Part shown: in pieces, positions 9,858-19,120 of the stretch | How positions within the stretch are numbered: the stretch's first letter is position 1 | Layout: the number at the start of each line of letters is the position of its first letter | Assembly: GCA_046583095.1 (NCBI GenBank) | Contig: JAYGDB010000008.1 | Span: forward strand, 62,001 to 126,000 | From: JAJDAN01 sp046583095 | GTDB taxonomy: Bacteria > Myxococcota_A > UBA9160 > UBA4427 | DNA length: 64,000 nt | Direction: 5' to 3' | Position numbers and translations under genes: made by a program | Notes under the pieces: generated by a model | The model's database searches: none | Seen by the model: the letters and a program-made list of their open reading frames with translations, nothing else | Told to the model about the DNA's origin: nothing

Positions 9858-11383
9858 ACGCTCAGCCGCCAGATCGCGCCGAACCGGCCCGGAGCGAAGA
9901 GCGGAGCACGAGTCGCGAGACGAATGTCTTCGTAGAGCGCGTGATGAGCCGGGGCGGCCAGGAGGTTCGCGTCCTGCTCGAGGCTATCGCGATAGCCACG
10001 GGGAACCCGGCGGAAGTAGTGCCCGACGCGCCACCTCGTAGGATCGATCATCGGCATGCGTGCGAGCAGCGGGTCCGAAAGCGCGCAGCGATCTGCCAGG
10101 AAGGTCGCGCGACAAGCGCTGAAACTCTCGTACCCCAGCTCGCCGCAGACGCTGCGAATCACCACCGGGGCGCTGTCTTCGCGACATCGAGAACCCGCCG
10201 TCAGCTCGCGCTCCGCCTCCCGGGCGAGCAAACCGCGCCGCCGGTAGTAGAAGCCCCGCTCGTCCGAGATCCCCCGGTCCGCCAGGACCTGGGCCTCGTC
10301 GCGGTTCTCGTAGTCCCGGCCCGCGCGAAGCGGCGAAAGCGGGTTCATCAGCGACACCACCAGACACAGGAGTGCGAGCCCACCGAACCCCGCCGCCGGC
10401 CAAGCGACACGGGCCAACAGGGCGACGGCCGCGAAGAACGGCGGCGCGAGCAAGCGGCCGGCCATGAAGTCCCCGCCAATCTCGACCAAGTAGAGGAGTT
10501 GCAGGACGATTCCGGCCGCGACGGCCGCCGCCGAGAAGCTCCGCCGCCGAGCCGCTACGACCGCCGCGAGGCAGAGCGAGATCAGGATCACTGCCGGAGT
10601 CACGATGTCGAAACGAAACGAGTGTCCCAGGAAGAACAGGCCCTGTTCGCGAAGGAGCGCGCCCTCGATGCCCGTCGTCAACTTCGCATAGAAGGTGTTG
10701 GGAAGCGGCGTGCCGTAGTAGAAAGTCGCGAAGACGAGCCACGACAGGGCCGGGGTGAAGCCCAGCAGCAGCGATGCCAACCAGCTGCGCGTCGGCGTCG
10801 GGCCTCGGACTTCGCCCGCGATCGAGAGCAGCAGCGGGGGCAGCAGCAGCAGGACCGAGTCCATCCGGTTCACGAAGGCCAGCGAGGTGACCAGCGCGAG
10901 CGCGCCGAGTCTCCTCGGCTCCGACAGTGCCAGGTGGATACCGATCGCCAGCAGCAGGTAGGAAAGGGGAGTTTCGAGGCCGGAGGTCGTGTAGTCGACG
11001 AAGGCCTTGGAAGAGAGCAGGCAAGCTCCGGCCGCCGAGGCCGCGAGCCAACGCCCCTCTCGCACCGGGACGACCAGGAGACCGGCCACGGCCACAGAGG
11101 AGACCACGAGCGAGACGAGCATCGGTGTATAGAACGCTTCGCCCGTCGCGAGGTAGACCGGCGCGAGCAGGAAGAGCCAGAGGGGATGCGTATACGACTG
11201 GACCCGTTCGGCCAGGTTGAAGCGAAGGCCGTCGCCATTCACGAAGTGCTCGAGCGTGCGGAAGGTGATGAGGCCGTCGTCCGACAGCCACGCGCTCTGC
11301 ACCATCATCCACGCGAGCACGAGCGAGGTGGCAGCAAAGAGGAGTTGCCAGCGGCGCGAGTCGGGCAAGACGCGGCGAAGCAT
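9842..11383 (-). CDS. GT-C glycosyltransferase-like membrane protein (arabinofuranosyltransferase AftB-like)
   Basis: About 513 residues from ATG 11383; an upstream frame to 11440 would run into the divergent gene. The first loop has SDDGLITFRTLEHFVNGDG and then ERVQSYTHPLWLFLLAP, and further on FVDYTTSGLETPLSYLLLA. This arrangement is shared by actinobacterial terminal arabinofuranosyltransferases and many uncharacterised GT-C proteins; the acidic pair SDD is the likely catalytic site. About eleven helices, then a C-terminal periplasmic domain of about 140 residues containing several Cys. Donor and acceptor unknown. Confidence 0.7.
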   Translation of the reverse strand: MLRRVLPDSRRWQLLFAATSLVLAWMMVQSAWLSDDGLITFRTLEHFVNGDGLRFNLAERVQSYTHPLWLFLLAPVYLATGEAFYTPMLVSLVVSSVAVAGLLVVPVREGRWLAASAAGACLLSSKAFVDYTTSGLETPLSYLLLAIGIHLALSEPRRLGALALVTSLAFVNRMDSVLLLLPPLLLSIAGEVRGPTPTRSWLASLLLGFTPALSWLVFATFYYGTPLPNTFYAKLTTGIEGALLREQGLFFLGHSFRFDIVTPAVILISLCLAAVVAARRRSFSAAAVAAGIVLQLLYLVEIGGDFMAGRLLAPPFFAAVALLARVAWPAAGFGGLALLCLVVSLMNPLSPLRAGRDYENRDEAQVLADRGISDERGFYYRRRGLLAREAERELTAGSRCREDSAPVVIRSVCGELGYESFSACRATFLADRCALSDPLLARMPMIDPTRWRVGHYFRRVPRGYRDSLEQDANLLAAPAHHALYEDIRLATRAPLFAPGRFGAIWRLSVYPRR

Positions 11384-11427
11384 ACTACAGTTGGGCCTCT
11401 CCCCTGGATGCCCCCGCTTCCGAGAGC

Positions 11428-13416
11428 GTGCCCGTGACATCCATCAGCCGCTGGCAACTCGTACTCGCGTTGGCAGCCGTCGCCGCTTCGGCCGCGTGGA
11501 TCGTCGATGCGACGCTGCGGAACCCGAACATCCCGTTCCTCCCAGCGGTGGACGACCCCGAATGGATCGGTGTGCATGCCCCGACCGATACCGACGCGAT
11601 CCAGGTCGATCGCAGGAATGTCCCTAGTTACACGTTCTCGACGCGCTTCGCTCTCGACGCGGTGGCTCCCAACACCGTCGTCCGCACGCGATCACTAGGC
11701 AAGCTCGAACTCCGCATCAACGGGGCCCTCGTCTGGAAGTCCGATCCCACGACCAGCTGGAAGCGCGAGGCGGTCGCCTCCGTGGCCGAGCTGCTCCGAT
11801 CCGGCGACAACGAGATCCGCGCGCGCGTCTCGAACGCGCGAGGCCCGGCGCTGCTGCAGCTGCGCCTGGAAGATGGCGACCGCAGGATCCTCGAGACCGA
11901 CTCGAGCTGGCGGGCGATCGGCCCGGGCTCGAGGAGCTTCGGCAGCGTGCGCGCGAGCGACACGCGCCTCGACCCCCAGTCCTCATCGCTGCCGGGGAGC
12001 GGCACGATACGGGTCCGCCACGCAGCCGCGCTGGGGCTCTTCTTCGGGCTGGGGGCGCTCGGCCATCTCGCGATCCGTCGCCGCCTCTCGGAGCGCGCGC
12101 TCGCGCGCGCTCCCGAAGCGGTTCTCGCCCTCGCGACGCTCTTCTGGCTGCTCGTCTACATGTTCAAGAGCACGAGCCTGCCCGTGCTGATGGGCTTCGA
12201 CATCGTCGGGCATCTCGCGTACATCGACTTCCTGCGCGAGCACGGCGCGCTCCCGCTCGCGACCGATGGGGGGTCGATGTACCACCCACCCCTCGGCCAC
12301 GCGGTGATTGCCGGGCTCGCCGGCCTCTTCGATCTCGCCCGGGAAGAGCCGGCGAGCCGATGGCTCTACCGCCTCCCGACCTTCGTGGCCGGCCTCGGAA
12401 ACGTCTGGGCGGTGTGGTTTGTCGCGCGACGCCTCTTCGACCGCGACCCGCTGCGCACGAGCCTCGCGGTCGGCTTCGCAGGACTGCTCCCGATGAACGT
12501 CTACATGAGCGCCTACGTGTCGAACGAGCCTGTCCACAGCTTCCTGGTGAGCGTTTCCCTGTGCATCGCTTGCGTGCTGCTGCTGACGCCGGGTGCCGCT
12601 CGATCCCGTGTCGCCGGTCTCTCCGTAGCTCTCGGGCTCGCCATCCTCACGAAGTTCACCGCGCTGATTGCGGTTCCGATCGTCGGGCTCTTCCTCGCCG
12701 CAAAGCTGTGGATCGTGGACCGCGCGACGCCGCTCCGCGCCCTCGCAACGAGCGCCGCGATGGGAGTCGGCGTCGCGGCCGTCGGTGGCTGGGTGTACCT
12801 GCGCAACTGGCGCCACTTCGGGCGCCCCGTCGTCGGCAACTGGGACCTCCCGGGAGATCTCGCGTGGTGGGAGCAGCCGGGGTTCCACACCGCGGACTAC
12901 TACACGAGCTTCGGCCAGTCCCTCTCGCATCCCTTCTTCGCGGGCTACGCGTCCTTCTGGGACGGCGTCTACTCGACCTTCTGGGGCGATGGGCTCGTCG
13001 CCGGGATGCTGCGTCTATCCACGCGGCACGATGCCTGGAATTACGATTTCATGACGGCGAGTTACTGGCTCGCCTTCCCCGCGACGCTCGCGCTGATGCT
13101 GGGGTTCGTCCGCGCTCTGCGCTTCTGCGTGGCAGGCAGCGACCTGCGTCGGCGTCTGGCGATGAGCATGCTGGTGGTCTTCCTGTACGCGGCGTGCTTC
13201 GCACTCCTCGCAATCACGTTCCAGCTCCCCTATTACGCCCAGGCGAAGGCGTTCTACCTGCTGTCGGCCATCGTTCCGCTGTGCCTCATCGCGGCGCTCG
13301 GGCTCAGTTGGGTGTTCGAGCGCTTCTCGGAACCGCGTTGGCTCTTCGTCCAGACGATCTACTGCGGCTGGCTGGGAAGCCTGGCCGGAGCGCTCATCCT
13401 CTCCTTCCTCGGCTAG
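11428..13416 (+). CDS. Membrane glycosyltransferase-like protein with N-terminal jelly-roll domain
   Basis: 662 residues from GTG 11428. One signal-anchor helix (residues 8-25) is followed by a periplasmic domain (about 50-185) that looks like a beta-galactosidase-type sugar-binding jelly roll: LELRINGALVWKS, then VAELLRSGDNEIRARVSNARG and a WRAIGPGS strand. From about 195 on there are roughly eleven helices with a GT-C-like loop GFDIVGHLAYIDFLREHGALPL and DGGSMYHPPLGHAVIAGLAG (PMT/GT39 style). The fusion of a sugar-binding module to the catalytic membrane part is unusual. Faces the AftB-like gene divergently, 44 bp apart. Confidence 0.75.
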   Translation: MPVTSISRWQLVLALAAVAASAAWIVDATLRNPNIPFLPAVDDPEWIGVHAPTDTDAIQVDRRNVPSYTFSTRFALDAVAPNTVVRTRSLGKLELRINGALVWKSDPTTSWKREAVASVAELLRSGDNEIRARVSNARGPALLQLRLEDGDRRILETDSSWRAIGPGSRSFGSVRASDTRLDPQSSSLPGSGTIRVRHAAALGLFFGLGALGHLAIRRRLSERALARAPEAVLALATLFWLLVYMFKSTSLPVLMGFDIVGHLAYIDFLREHGALPLATDGGSMYHPPLGHAVIAGLAGLFDLAREEPASRWLYRLPTFVAGLGNVWAVWFVARRLFDRDPLRTSLAVGFAGLLPMNVYMSAYVSNEPVHSFLVSVSLCIACVLLLTPGAARSRVAGLSVALGLAILTKFTALIAVPIVGLFLAAKLWIVDRATPLRALATSAAMGVGVAAVGGWVYLRNWRHFGRPVVGNWDLPGDLAWWEQPGFHTADYYTSFGQSLSHPFFAGYASFWDGVYSTFWGDGLVAGMLRLSTRHDAWNYDFMTASYWLAFPATLALMLGFVRALRFCVAGSDLRRRLAMSMLVVFLYAACFALLAITFQLPYYAQAKAFYLLSAIVPLCLIAALGLSWVFERFSEPRWLFVQTIYCGWLGSLAGALILSFLG

Positions 13417-13471
13417 CGCCGAGACCTGAGGTTCGAGGCAAGACAGGTCGCGTTGCACCGGCTCGCGTCGG

Positions 13472-15670
13472 TCAGGCGGGCTCCAGGTTCGCGTAGCGGA
13501 CCATCACCGTCTTGATGCCCGCTCGGTCGAACCGGATCTTGAGCTTCTGGTCGAGCCCCTCGCCGATCACCGCGTCGATGGTGCCGAGCCCGAAGACCGA
13601 GTGCCGCACCCGCATTCCGGGCTGGATCCCGTCGTCGTAGGTCTCCTGGGCGTAGGAATGATCGAGGTGACCTGAATCGGCCGCACGTCGGCGGGATCCG
13701 CGAGGGCGCCGCGGCGCGCCCGGGCTCGTCTGCACATCCATCAACTCTTCCGGCACCTCGCGCAGGAAGCGCGACGGGGACTGGAAGCTGGAGCTACCGA
13801 AGCGCCGCCGTTCCCGCGCACAGGTCATGAAGAGCTGCTCCATCGCACGGGTCATGCCGACGTAGCAGAGCCGACGCTCCTCCTCGAGACCCTCGTCGTC
13901 GTAGGAGGACGACGCGTGGGGGAAGATGCCCTCCTCCATGCCGACGAGGAAGACCACCGCGTACTCGAGCCCCTTGGAGGAGTGAGCGGTCATCAGCGAG
14001 ACGCTCTGGGGCTTGTGCTCGTAGTTGTCGAGATCCGAGATGAGTGCGACCTGGTCGAGATACAGCTCGAGTTCGCTGCGCTCCTCGTCCTGCACCTCGG
14101 CGTTCGCCGTGTGGAAATCCTCCGCACTCGAGATCAGCTCGCGCAGGTTGTCGATACGCACTTCCGCGTCCGGGTTCTCCTGCATCACGAGCGCCTTCAT
14201 GTAGCCGCTGCGCTCGAGTACCTCCGACAGGATCTCGTCGACCGGACGCTCCGCGAAGTGCTCCAGCTCACCGAGCATGTCGAGAAATTCGCGCAGCCGG
14301 GTCGCTGTACGCTTGGCTGCGCCCGCTTCGGCAAACAGACGAAGCCCTTCGCGAAGCGACACGTCTCGCTCGATCGCCAGCGCCTCGGCACGCTCCATCG
14401 TCGTCTTGCCGATCCCACGCGTGGGCTTGTTGACGATCCGGCGCAGGGCCTGGGCGTCCTCGGGGTTCACCACCAGCCGCAGGTAGCAGAGAACGTCCTT
14501 GATCTCGGCTCGCTCGTAGAAGCGCACCCCGCCCACGACGACGTAGGGCAGGTCGTACTTCAGTAGTTCCTCTTCGAAGCAGCGCGACTGCGAGTTTGTC
14601 CGGTAGAGGATCGCGTAGTCGCCCAGCGAGCGACCCTCGCTGCGCGCTCCCTGGAGGATGTGCCCGACCACGTAGGCGGCTTCGTCGCGCTCGTCCTCGG
14701 ACTCGAAGAAGCGAATCAGCTCGCCCCCCTCCCGCTCGGTGAACATGCTCTTCTTCTTGCGCCCGAGGTTGTTCTCGACCACCGCCGTCGCGCCGGACAA
14801 GATCGGCTGGGTCGACCGGTAGTTCCGCTCGAGCTTGATCACCTTCGCGTTGGCGTAGTCGCGCTCGAAGTCGAGGATGTTGCGAATGTCGGCACCACGC
14901 CACGCGTACACGCTCTGATCCGGATCCCCCACCACGCAGAGGTTCTCTTGCGTTCCCGTCAGCTGCTTGACCAGGTCGTACTGCACGCGGTTGGTGTCCT
15001 GGTATTCGTCCACAAGGATGTACTGCCAGCGACGCTGGTAGTAGGCGAGAACCCGGGGAGCGCGTTTGAAGAGTTCGCGGGTCTGCAGCAGCAGGTCGCC
15101 GAAATCGAGGGCATTCGCGTCGAAGAGGAGCCGCTGGTACGTCGCGTAGAGCTCCGCGGTCAGCTCATCGTCGATGTCGCTCGCCTGGGCGGCGGCCTGC
15201 GCCGGCAGGAGCCCCTGGTTCTTCCACTCGTCGATCCGCCAGCGGAGCTTCTTGGGCTCGTACTGCCGCGGATCGAGGCCGTGGCGCTTGAGTACCTGCT
15301 TCGAGATGCCCAGGCTGTCGGCGTCATCGTAGATCACGAAACCGCGCGAGCGTTCGAGGGCGCCGATGTCTCGCCGCAGGATGCGTACGCACATCGAGTG
15401 AAAGGTCGAGATCCACAGCCCACCCGGCGTCGGTCCGAGCATCTTCTCCACCCGGTCGCGCATCTCGCCCGCCGCCTTGTTGGTGAACGTGACCGCCAGG
15501 AGCGACTCCACGGGGATGCCGCAGACGCCGATCAGGTAGGCGATACGACTCGTAAGGACCCTCGTCTTCCCGCTGCCGGCACCCGCGAGCACGAGCAGTG
15601 GGCCCTCGGTGGTCTCGACGGCGCGGCGCTGTTCGGGGTTCAAACCCTCGAGAATCGAATCGGCAAGCAA
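13472..15670 (-). CDS. pcrA: ATP-dependent DNA helicase PcrA/UvrD (SF1A)
   Basis: 732 residues, TTG start. Q-motif region LNPEQRRAVETTEGPLLVLA leads into Walker A GAGSGKT near residue 31; VTFTNKAAGEM (motif Ia), LVDEYQDTN (motif II, Walker B), VVGDPDQSVYAWRGAD (motif III), LERNYRST (motif IV), and a late VSLMTAHSSKGLEYAVVFL (motif V). The last 45 residues form the PcrA Tudor-like tail (PGMRVRHSVFGLGTI). Unwinds DNA 3' to 5' in nucleotide excision repair, replication restart and clearing of RecA or transcription complexes. Length is typical. Lies 55 bp downstream of a membrane protein gene on the same strand. Confidence 0.95.
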   Translation of the reverse strand: MLADSILEGLNPEQRRAVETTEGPLLVLAGAGSGKTRVLTSRIAYLIGVCGIPVESLLAVTFTNKAAGEMRDRVEKMLGPTPGGLWISTFHSMCVRILRRDIGALERSRGFVIYDDADSLGISKQVLKRHGLDPRQYEPKKLRWRIDEWKNQGLLPAQAAAQASDIDDELTAELYATYQRLLFDANALDFGDLLLQTRELFKRAPRVLAYYQRRWQYILVDEYQDTNRVQYDLVKQLTGTQENLCVVGDPDQSVYAWRGADIRNILDFERDYANAKVIKLERNYRSTQPILSGATAVVENNLGRKKKSMFTEREGGELIRFFESEDERDEAAYVVGHILQGARSEGRSLGDYAILYRTNSQSRCFEEELLKYDLPYVVVGGVRFYERAEIKDVLCYLRLVVNPEDAQALRRIVNKPTRGIGKTTMERAEALAIERDVSLREGLRLFAEAGAAKRTATRLREFLDMLGELEHFAERPVDEILSEVLERSGYMKALVMQENPDAEVRIDNLRELISSAEDFHTANAEVQDEERSELELYLDQVALISDLDNYEHKPQSVSLMTAHSSKGLEYAVVFLVGMEEGIFPHASSSYDDEGLEEERRLCYVGMTRAMEQLFMTCARERRRFGSSSFQSPSRFLREVPEELMDVQTSPGAPRRPRGSRRRAADSGHLDHSYAQETYDDGIQPGMRVRHSVFGLGTIDAVIGEGLDQKLKIRFDRAGIKTVMVRYANLEPA

Positions 15671-15725
15671 GGAGTCTCGCTTCTGATGGGGTGGGGGGGC
15701 AGAGTAATCGACCGCCCGCTCGTCC

Positions 15726-17174
15726 TCAACGCAGGGGCATCAACCACCTCTCCGGATCGATCTGCTGGAGGAACCACGGGAAGTCGCCGTAGAGATAGAA
15801 AGCCGCCACGCCGGCGACGAGCCAGGGCCGCGCCTTCTCGGGAGCCAGTTCGCCAATACCGTACGCGACGAGACCGTAGATCGGAACCAGCACCGGGAAG
15901 ATGTAGCGGCCCTGCAGGCCCAACTCGATGAAGCGCGAGGCCTGGTAGTTCGGGTAATTGACGAACCACATCAGTATCAATGCGTAGCCAGCGGCCAGGA
16001 AGGCAGCGTCCGCTGGAACTCCGTGACTCGCGCCGGGACGCCAGCGCCAGGCCAGCAGGAGCGCGGCGAGCAGGAAGACCGCCGTGTAGGCGTAGATCGC
16101 ATCGTCGCTCTTCTCGACCCGCCGGTGGCCCAGGTACCCCACGCTGCTCTTGAGAATGCGCCAGCTCCACTGCCCCACGTACTGGATCCGTCCACTCACA
16201 GACGAGGCTGGACGCTGCGCGGCCTTCAGCAGGATGATCGTGTCGCGGCGATCGCCCAGGTGGCGGATCTTCCGCGAGAGGCGGCGCGCCTCGCCGACGG
16301 TGATCTCGCCCGCCCGAAAGCGTTCGAGGATGCGAGCACGCGCGAAGACCCGGTTCTGCATGGCATTTTCCTCGCCGACGACCTGGTCGAAGGCGGGCGA
16401 CAGACTTCGGTACTGGAGCAGGTTGCCGCCGAAGAGAGCCAGCGCGAGACCGCCGAGGATCAGCACCGTCGCGAGCAGTGCCCAGGTGCTCGCGGTCGCA
16501 GCCCGGAACGCTGCGGTGGTGTGCTCGACGAGATTGCCGAGGTGACTCCGCTCGCGAAAGAGCATCCAGACGACGAGCAGGAAACCCAGGGGCAGAAAGG
16601 TGCGCTTGGCGAGACAGCCCGCCAGCACCAGCGCAACGAAGGCCAGCAGCCACTCCGCGCTTCGCCGGCTGCGGAAGCGGGTGAACGCCAGTACGGAAGC
16701 AGCGGCCAGCAGATTCGCCCCGTTGTCGTAGCTCACGCTGCCGGCCAGCCCCGTGAGCATCAAGGTGTTCGTCACGAGCACTCCGAACAACACCCGCGCC
16801 CACGGGCTGCGGCACCACTCCTGAACCCACAGGATGGCGAGGACCGCCGTCGCGAGACCGAGCACACCGTTCATCAGGCGCACGAAGAAGAGATCCGGGA
16901 TCGGAAAGACGTTGAGGGCGACCGTCCGCGCCATCCCCCAGTAGTAGAGCCAGGGGCGGTGGTCGAGAAGCCCGTACTCGAAGCTCGCGGGGCCGTTTTC
17001 AGGCACGCCCCAGGAGTTCGCGTAGGCGAGCACCCGGCCGATGTGGGTGATCTCGTCCGGAGGCACATAGGGGTGGATGCGCAACGCGAGCCAGACGACG
17101 CGCGCCGCGAAGTACGCGAGCAGCAGCCCGTAGACCGCGAGCTCCCACCGTTCGGGCTTGGACCGGGAGCTCAA
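15726..17174 (-). CDS. DUF2142/GT-C-like polytopic membrane protein
   Basis: 482 residues, TTG start 9 bp after the glmS stop, so probably co-transcribed with glmU-glmS. Loop 1 carries HPYVPPDEITHIGRVLAYAN, with an acidic DE pair as in GT-C enzymes and in the DUF2142 family; VSYDNGANLLAAASVLAFTR follows, again a DUF2142-like helix start. About ten helices; an acidic and basic cytosolic or periplasmic segment lies at about 230-330. It may use a product of the GlmU/GlmS pathway (inference from position). Function not established. Confidence 0.7.
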   Translation of the reverse strand: MSSRSKPERWELAVYGLLLAYFAARVVWLALRIHPYVPPDEITHIGRVLAYANSWGVPENGPASFEYGLLDHRPWLYYWGMARTVALNVFPIPDLFFVRLMNGVLGLATAVLAILWVQEWCRSPWARVLFGVLVTNTLMLTGLAGSVSYDNGANLLAAASVLAFTRFRSRRSAEWLLAFVALVLAGCLAKRTFLPLGFLLVVWMLFRERSHLGNLVEHTTAAFRAATASTWALLATVLILGGLALALFGGNLLQYRSLSPAFDQVVGEENAMQNRVFARARILERFRAGEITVGEARRLSRKIRHLGDRRDTIILLKAAQRPASSVSGRIQYVGQWSWRILKSSVGYLGHRRVEKSDDAIYAYTAVFLLAALLLAWRWRPGASHGVPADAAFLAAGYALILMWFVNYPNYQASRFIELGLQGRYIFPVLVPIYGLVAYGIGELAPEKARPWLVAGVAAFYLYGDFPWFLQQIDPERWLMPLR

Positions 17175-17183
17175 GGCCGGCTT

Positions 17184-19034
17184 CTACTCGACGGTGACGC
17201 TCTTGGCGAGATTCCGAGGCTGATCGACATCGGTGCCCTTGAGGGTGGCGATGTGGTACGCGAGGAGCTGCAACGGAACCACCGCCAGAGCGGGCGTCAG
17301 GTACTCACCCAGGTCGGCGATCCGGATCACGTCGTTCGCCTTCTTCGCGATTTCGGTATCTCCCTGGGTCGCCACCGCGATCACCTGGCCGTCCCGGGCC
17401 CGAACCTGCTCGAGATTCGAGATGACCTTCTCGTAGAGCGGTCCCTGGTTCGCGATCACCACGACCGGCATGTTCTCGTCGATCAGCGCGATGGGTCCGT
17501 GCTTCATCTCGCCGGCCGCGTAGGCCTCGGCGTGAATGTACGAGATCTCCTTCAGCTTCAGCGCGCCCTCGAGAGCGATCGGGAACATGATGCCCCGGCC
17601 GAGGAAGAGGAAGTCTGTCGCGCGGAAGTACTTGTGAGCGATCTCGCGGATGGATTCATCGAGATCAAGGGTCTCCTCGAGCATCCGCGGCATCCGTTGC
17701 AGATCGCGAATCCGCTCCCGCAGCTCGTCGGATCCGAGCCGGCCGCGCACAGTGGCGAGCTTGAGTGCGAGGAGGTAGAGGGCCACCACCTGGCACATAA
17801 AGCACTTGGTCGATGCGACACCGATCTCCGGACCGGCCTGGGTGTAGAGGACGTCGTCGCTCTCTCGGGCGATGCTCGACTCGCGGGTGTTCGTGATGGA
17901 GAGGATGCGCGCGCCCTGCTCTCGGCCTTCTCGAAGTGCCGCCAGGGTGTCTGCGGTCTCACCGGATTGGGAGACGGGGACGACCAGGCAGCTGGGATCC
18001 AGGATCGGGTGCCGGTAGCGAAATTCGCTCGCGAGATCGACCTCGCAGGGAATTCCTGCGATCTGCTCGATCATGTACTTGCCGAGCATGCACGCGTAGG
18101 AGGCGGTCCCGCACGCGACGAGAGCCACGCGGGCGATCTTCTCCACCTGGTCCCGGCTGAACTCGATGCCGTCCAGATCGATCTCGAGATCGACCTCGTT
18201 GATGCGCGTGCCGATCGTATCGGTGACGGCGCGAGGCTGCTCGAAGATCTCCTTCTGCATGAAGCGGTCGTAGCCGCCCTTCTCGGCGGAGACCGGGTCG
18301 AAGTTCACCCTCTTGAACTCGCGGTCCACCGGCCGGCCGTCGATATCGACAACCTGGATCCGCTCCGAGTCGAGGACCGCGAAGTCGCCGTCCAGCATGA
18401 ACATCATCTGGCGCGTGTAGGGCAGGATCGCGTGAATGTCGCTGCCGATGTAGGCCTGGCCGGGGCTCATGCCCAGGATGATCGGAGACCCGCCGTTCCT
18501 GGCGGCCACGAGGTGGCTGGGATCGCTCTCGCACAGTGCGCTGAACGCGTAGGAGCCGACGACCCGCCGACAGGCCTCGCGCACCGCCGTGAGCAGGTCG
18601 GCGCCCGCCTGCATTTCGATGTCGATCATGTGAGCGAGCAGCTCGGTATCCGTCTCGGACTGGATCTCGCAACCCGCCTCGTCCAGTTGCTCTCGCAGCT
18701 CGCCGTAGTTCTCGATGATGCCGTTGTGAACGATCAACACGGATCCCGCGCGATGGGGATGGGCGTTGCTCTCGGAGGGCTTGCCGTGGGTCGCCCAACG
18801 GGTATGGCCGATGCCGACATGACCTTCGATCGGCGTCTCCCGGAGAAGTGCCTCCAGGTTCTCGAGCTTGCCGACCGCCCGCCGCACCTCGACCGGAGCG
18901 GCTTCACCGTCGCGCGTGCTGGAGATCGCAACGCCTGCCGAGTCGTAGCCCCGGTACTCGAGCCGGCGTAGCCCTTCGATGAGCACGTCCTGGGCTCGAC
19001 GTTGCTTTCCGATGGTTCCGACGATTCCGCACAT
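17184..19034 (-). CDS. glmS: Glutamine-fructose-6-phosphate aminotransferase (isomerizing)
   Basis: 616 residues. Starts MCGIVGTIGK, so Cys2 is the N-terminal nucleophile of the glutaminase domain; LRRLEYRGYDSAGVAI and GIGHTRWATHG follow. Two SIS sugar-isomerase domains occupy about residues 290-430 and 465-605, with CGTASYACMLGKYM and SQSGETADTLAALR, and the C-terminus DQPRNLAKSVTVE closes the active site. Converts fructose-6-phosphate and glutamine to glucosamine-6-phosphate, the entry to UDP-GlcNAc for peptidoglycan and glycans. Located 86 bp downstream of glmU. I see no glmS ribozyme signature in that gap. Confidence 0.97.
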   Translation of the reverse strand: MCGIVGTIGKQRRAQDVLIEGLRRLEYRGYDSAGVAISSTRDGEAAPVEVRRAVGKLENLEALLRETPIEGHVGIGHTRWATHGKPSESNAHPHRAGSVLIVHNGIIENYGELREQLDEAGCEIQSETDTELLAHMIDIEMQAGADLLTAVREACRRVVGSYAFSALCESDPSHLVAARNGGSPIILGMSPGQAYIGSDIHAILPYTRQMMFMLDGDFAVLDSERIQVVDIDGRPVDREFKRVNFDPVSAEKGGYDRFMQKEIFEQPRAVTDTIGTRINEVDLEIDLDGIEFSRDQVEKIARVALVACGTASYACMLGKYMIEQIAGIPCEVDLASEFRYRHPILDPSCLVVPVSQSGETADTLAALREGREQGARILSITNTRESSIARESDDVLYTQAGPEIGVASTKCFMCQVVALYLLALKLATVRGRLGSDELRERIRDLQRMPRMLEETLDLDESIREIAHKYFRATDFLFLGRGIMFPIALEGALKLKEISYIHAEAYAAGEMKHGPIALIDENMPVVVIANQGPLYEKVISNLEQVRARDGQVIAVATQGDTEIAKKANDVIRIADLGEYLTPALAVVPLQLLAYHIATLKGTDVDQPRNLAKSVTVE

Positions 19035-19120
19035 GCGATCTCTCCCGCTGCCAGCGACCCCGGACCTTGGTTGGTTGCCGGTCGGGGCGCGGCCGTTCCG
19101 CCTTTATCGCGTTTGGCCGG

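Noticed and set aside
16023..18971. A 982-codon open frame on the plus strand opposite glmS and the DUF2142-like gene
   Set aside because: It is antisense to two well-conserved genes and shows no domain; long shadow frames are expected at this GC content.
19035..19120. A glmS ribozyme between glmU and glmS
   Set aside because: The 86-bp gap is too short and lacks the conserved core; this ribozyme is mostly found in Firmicutes.
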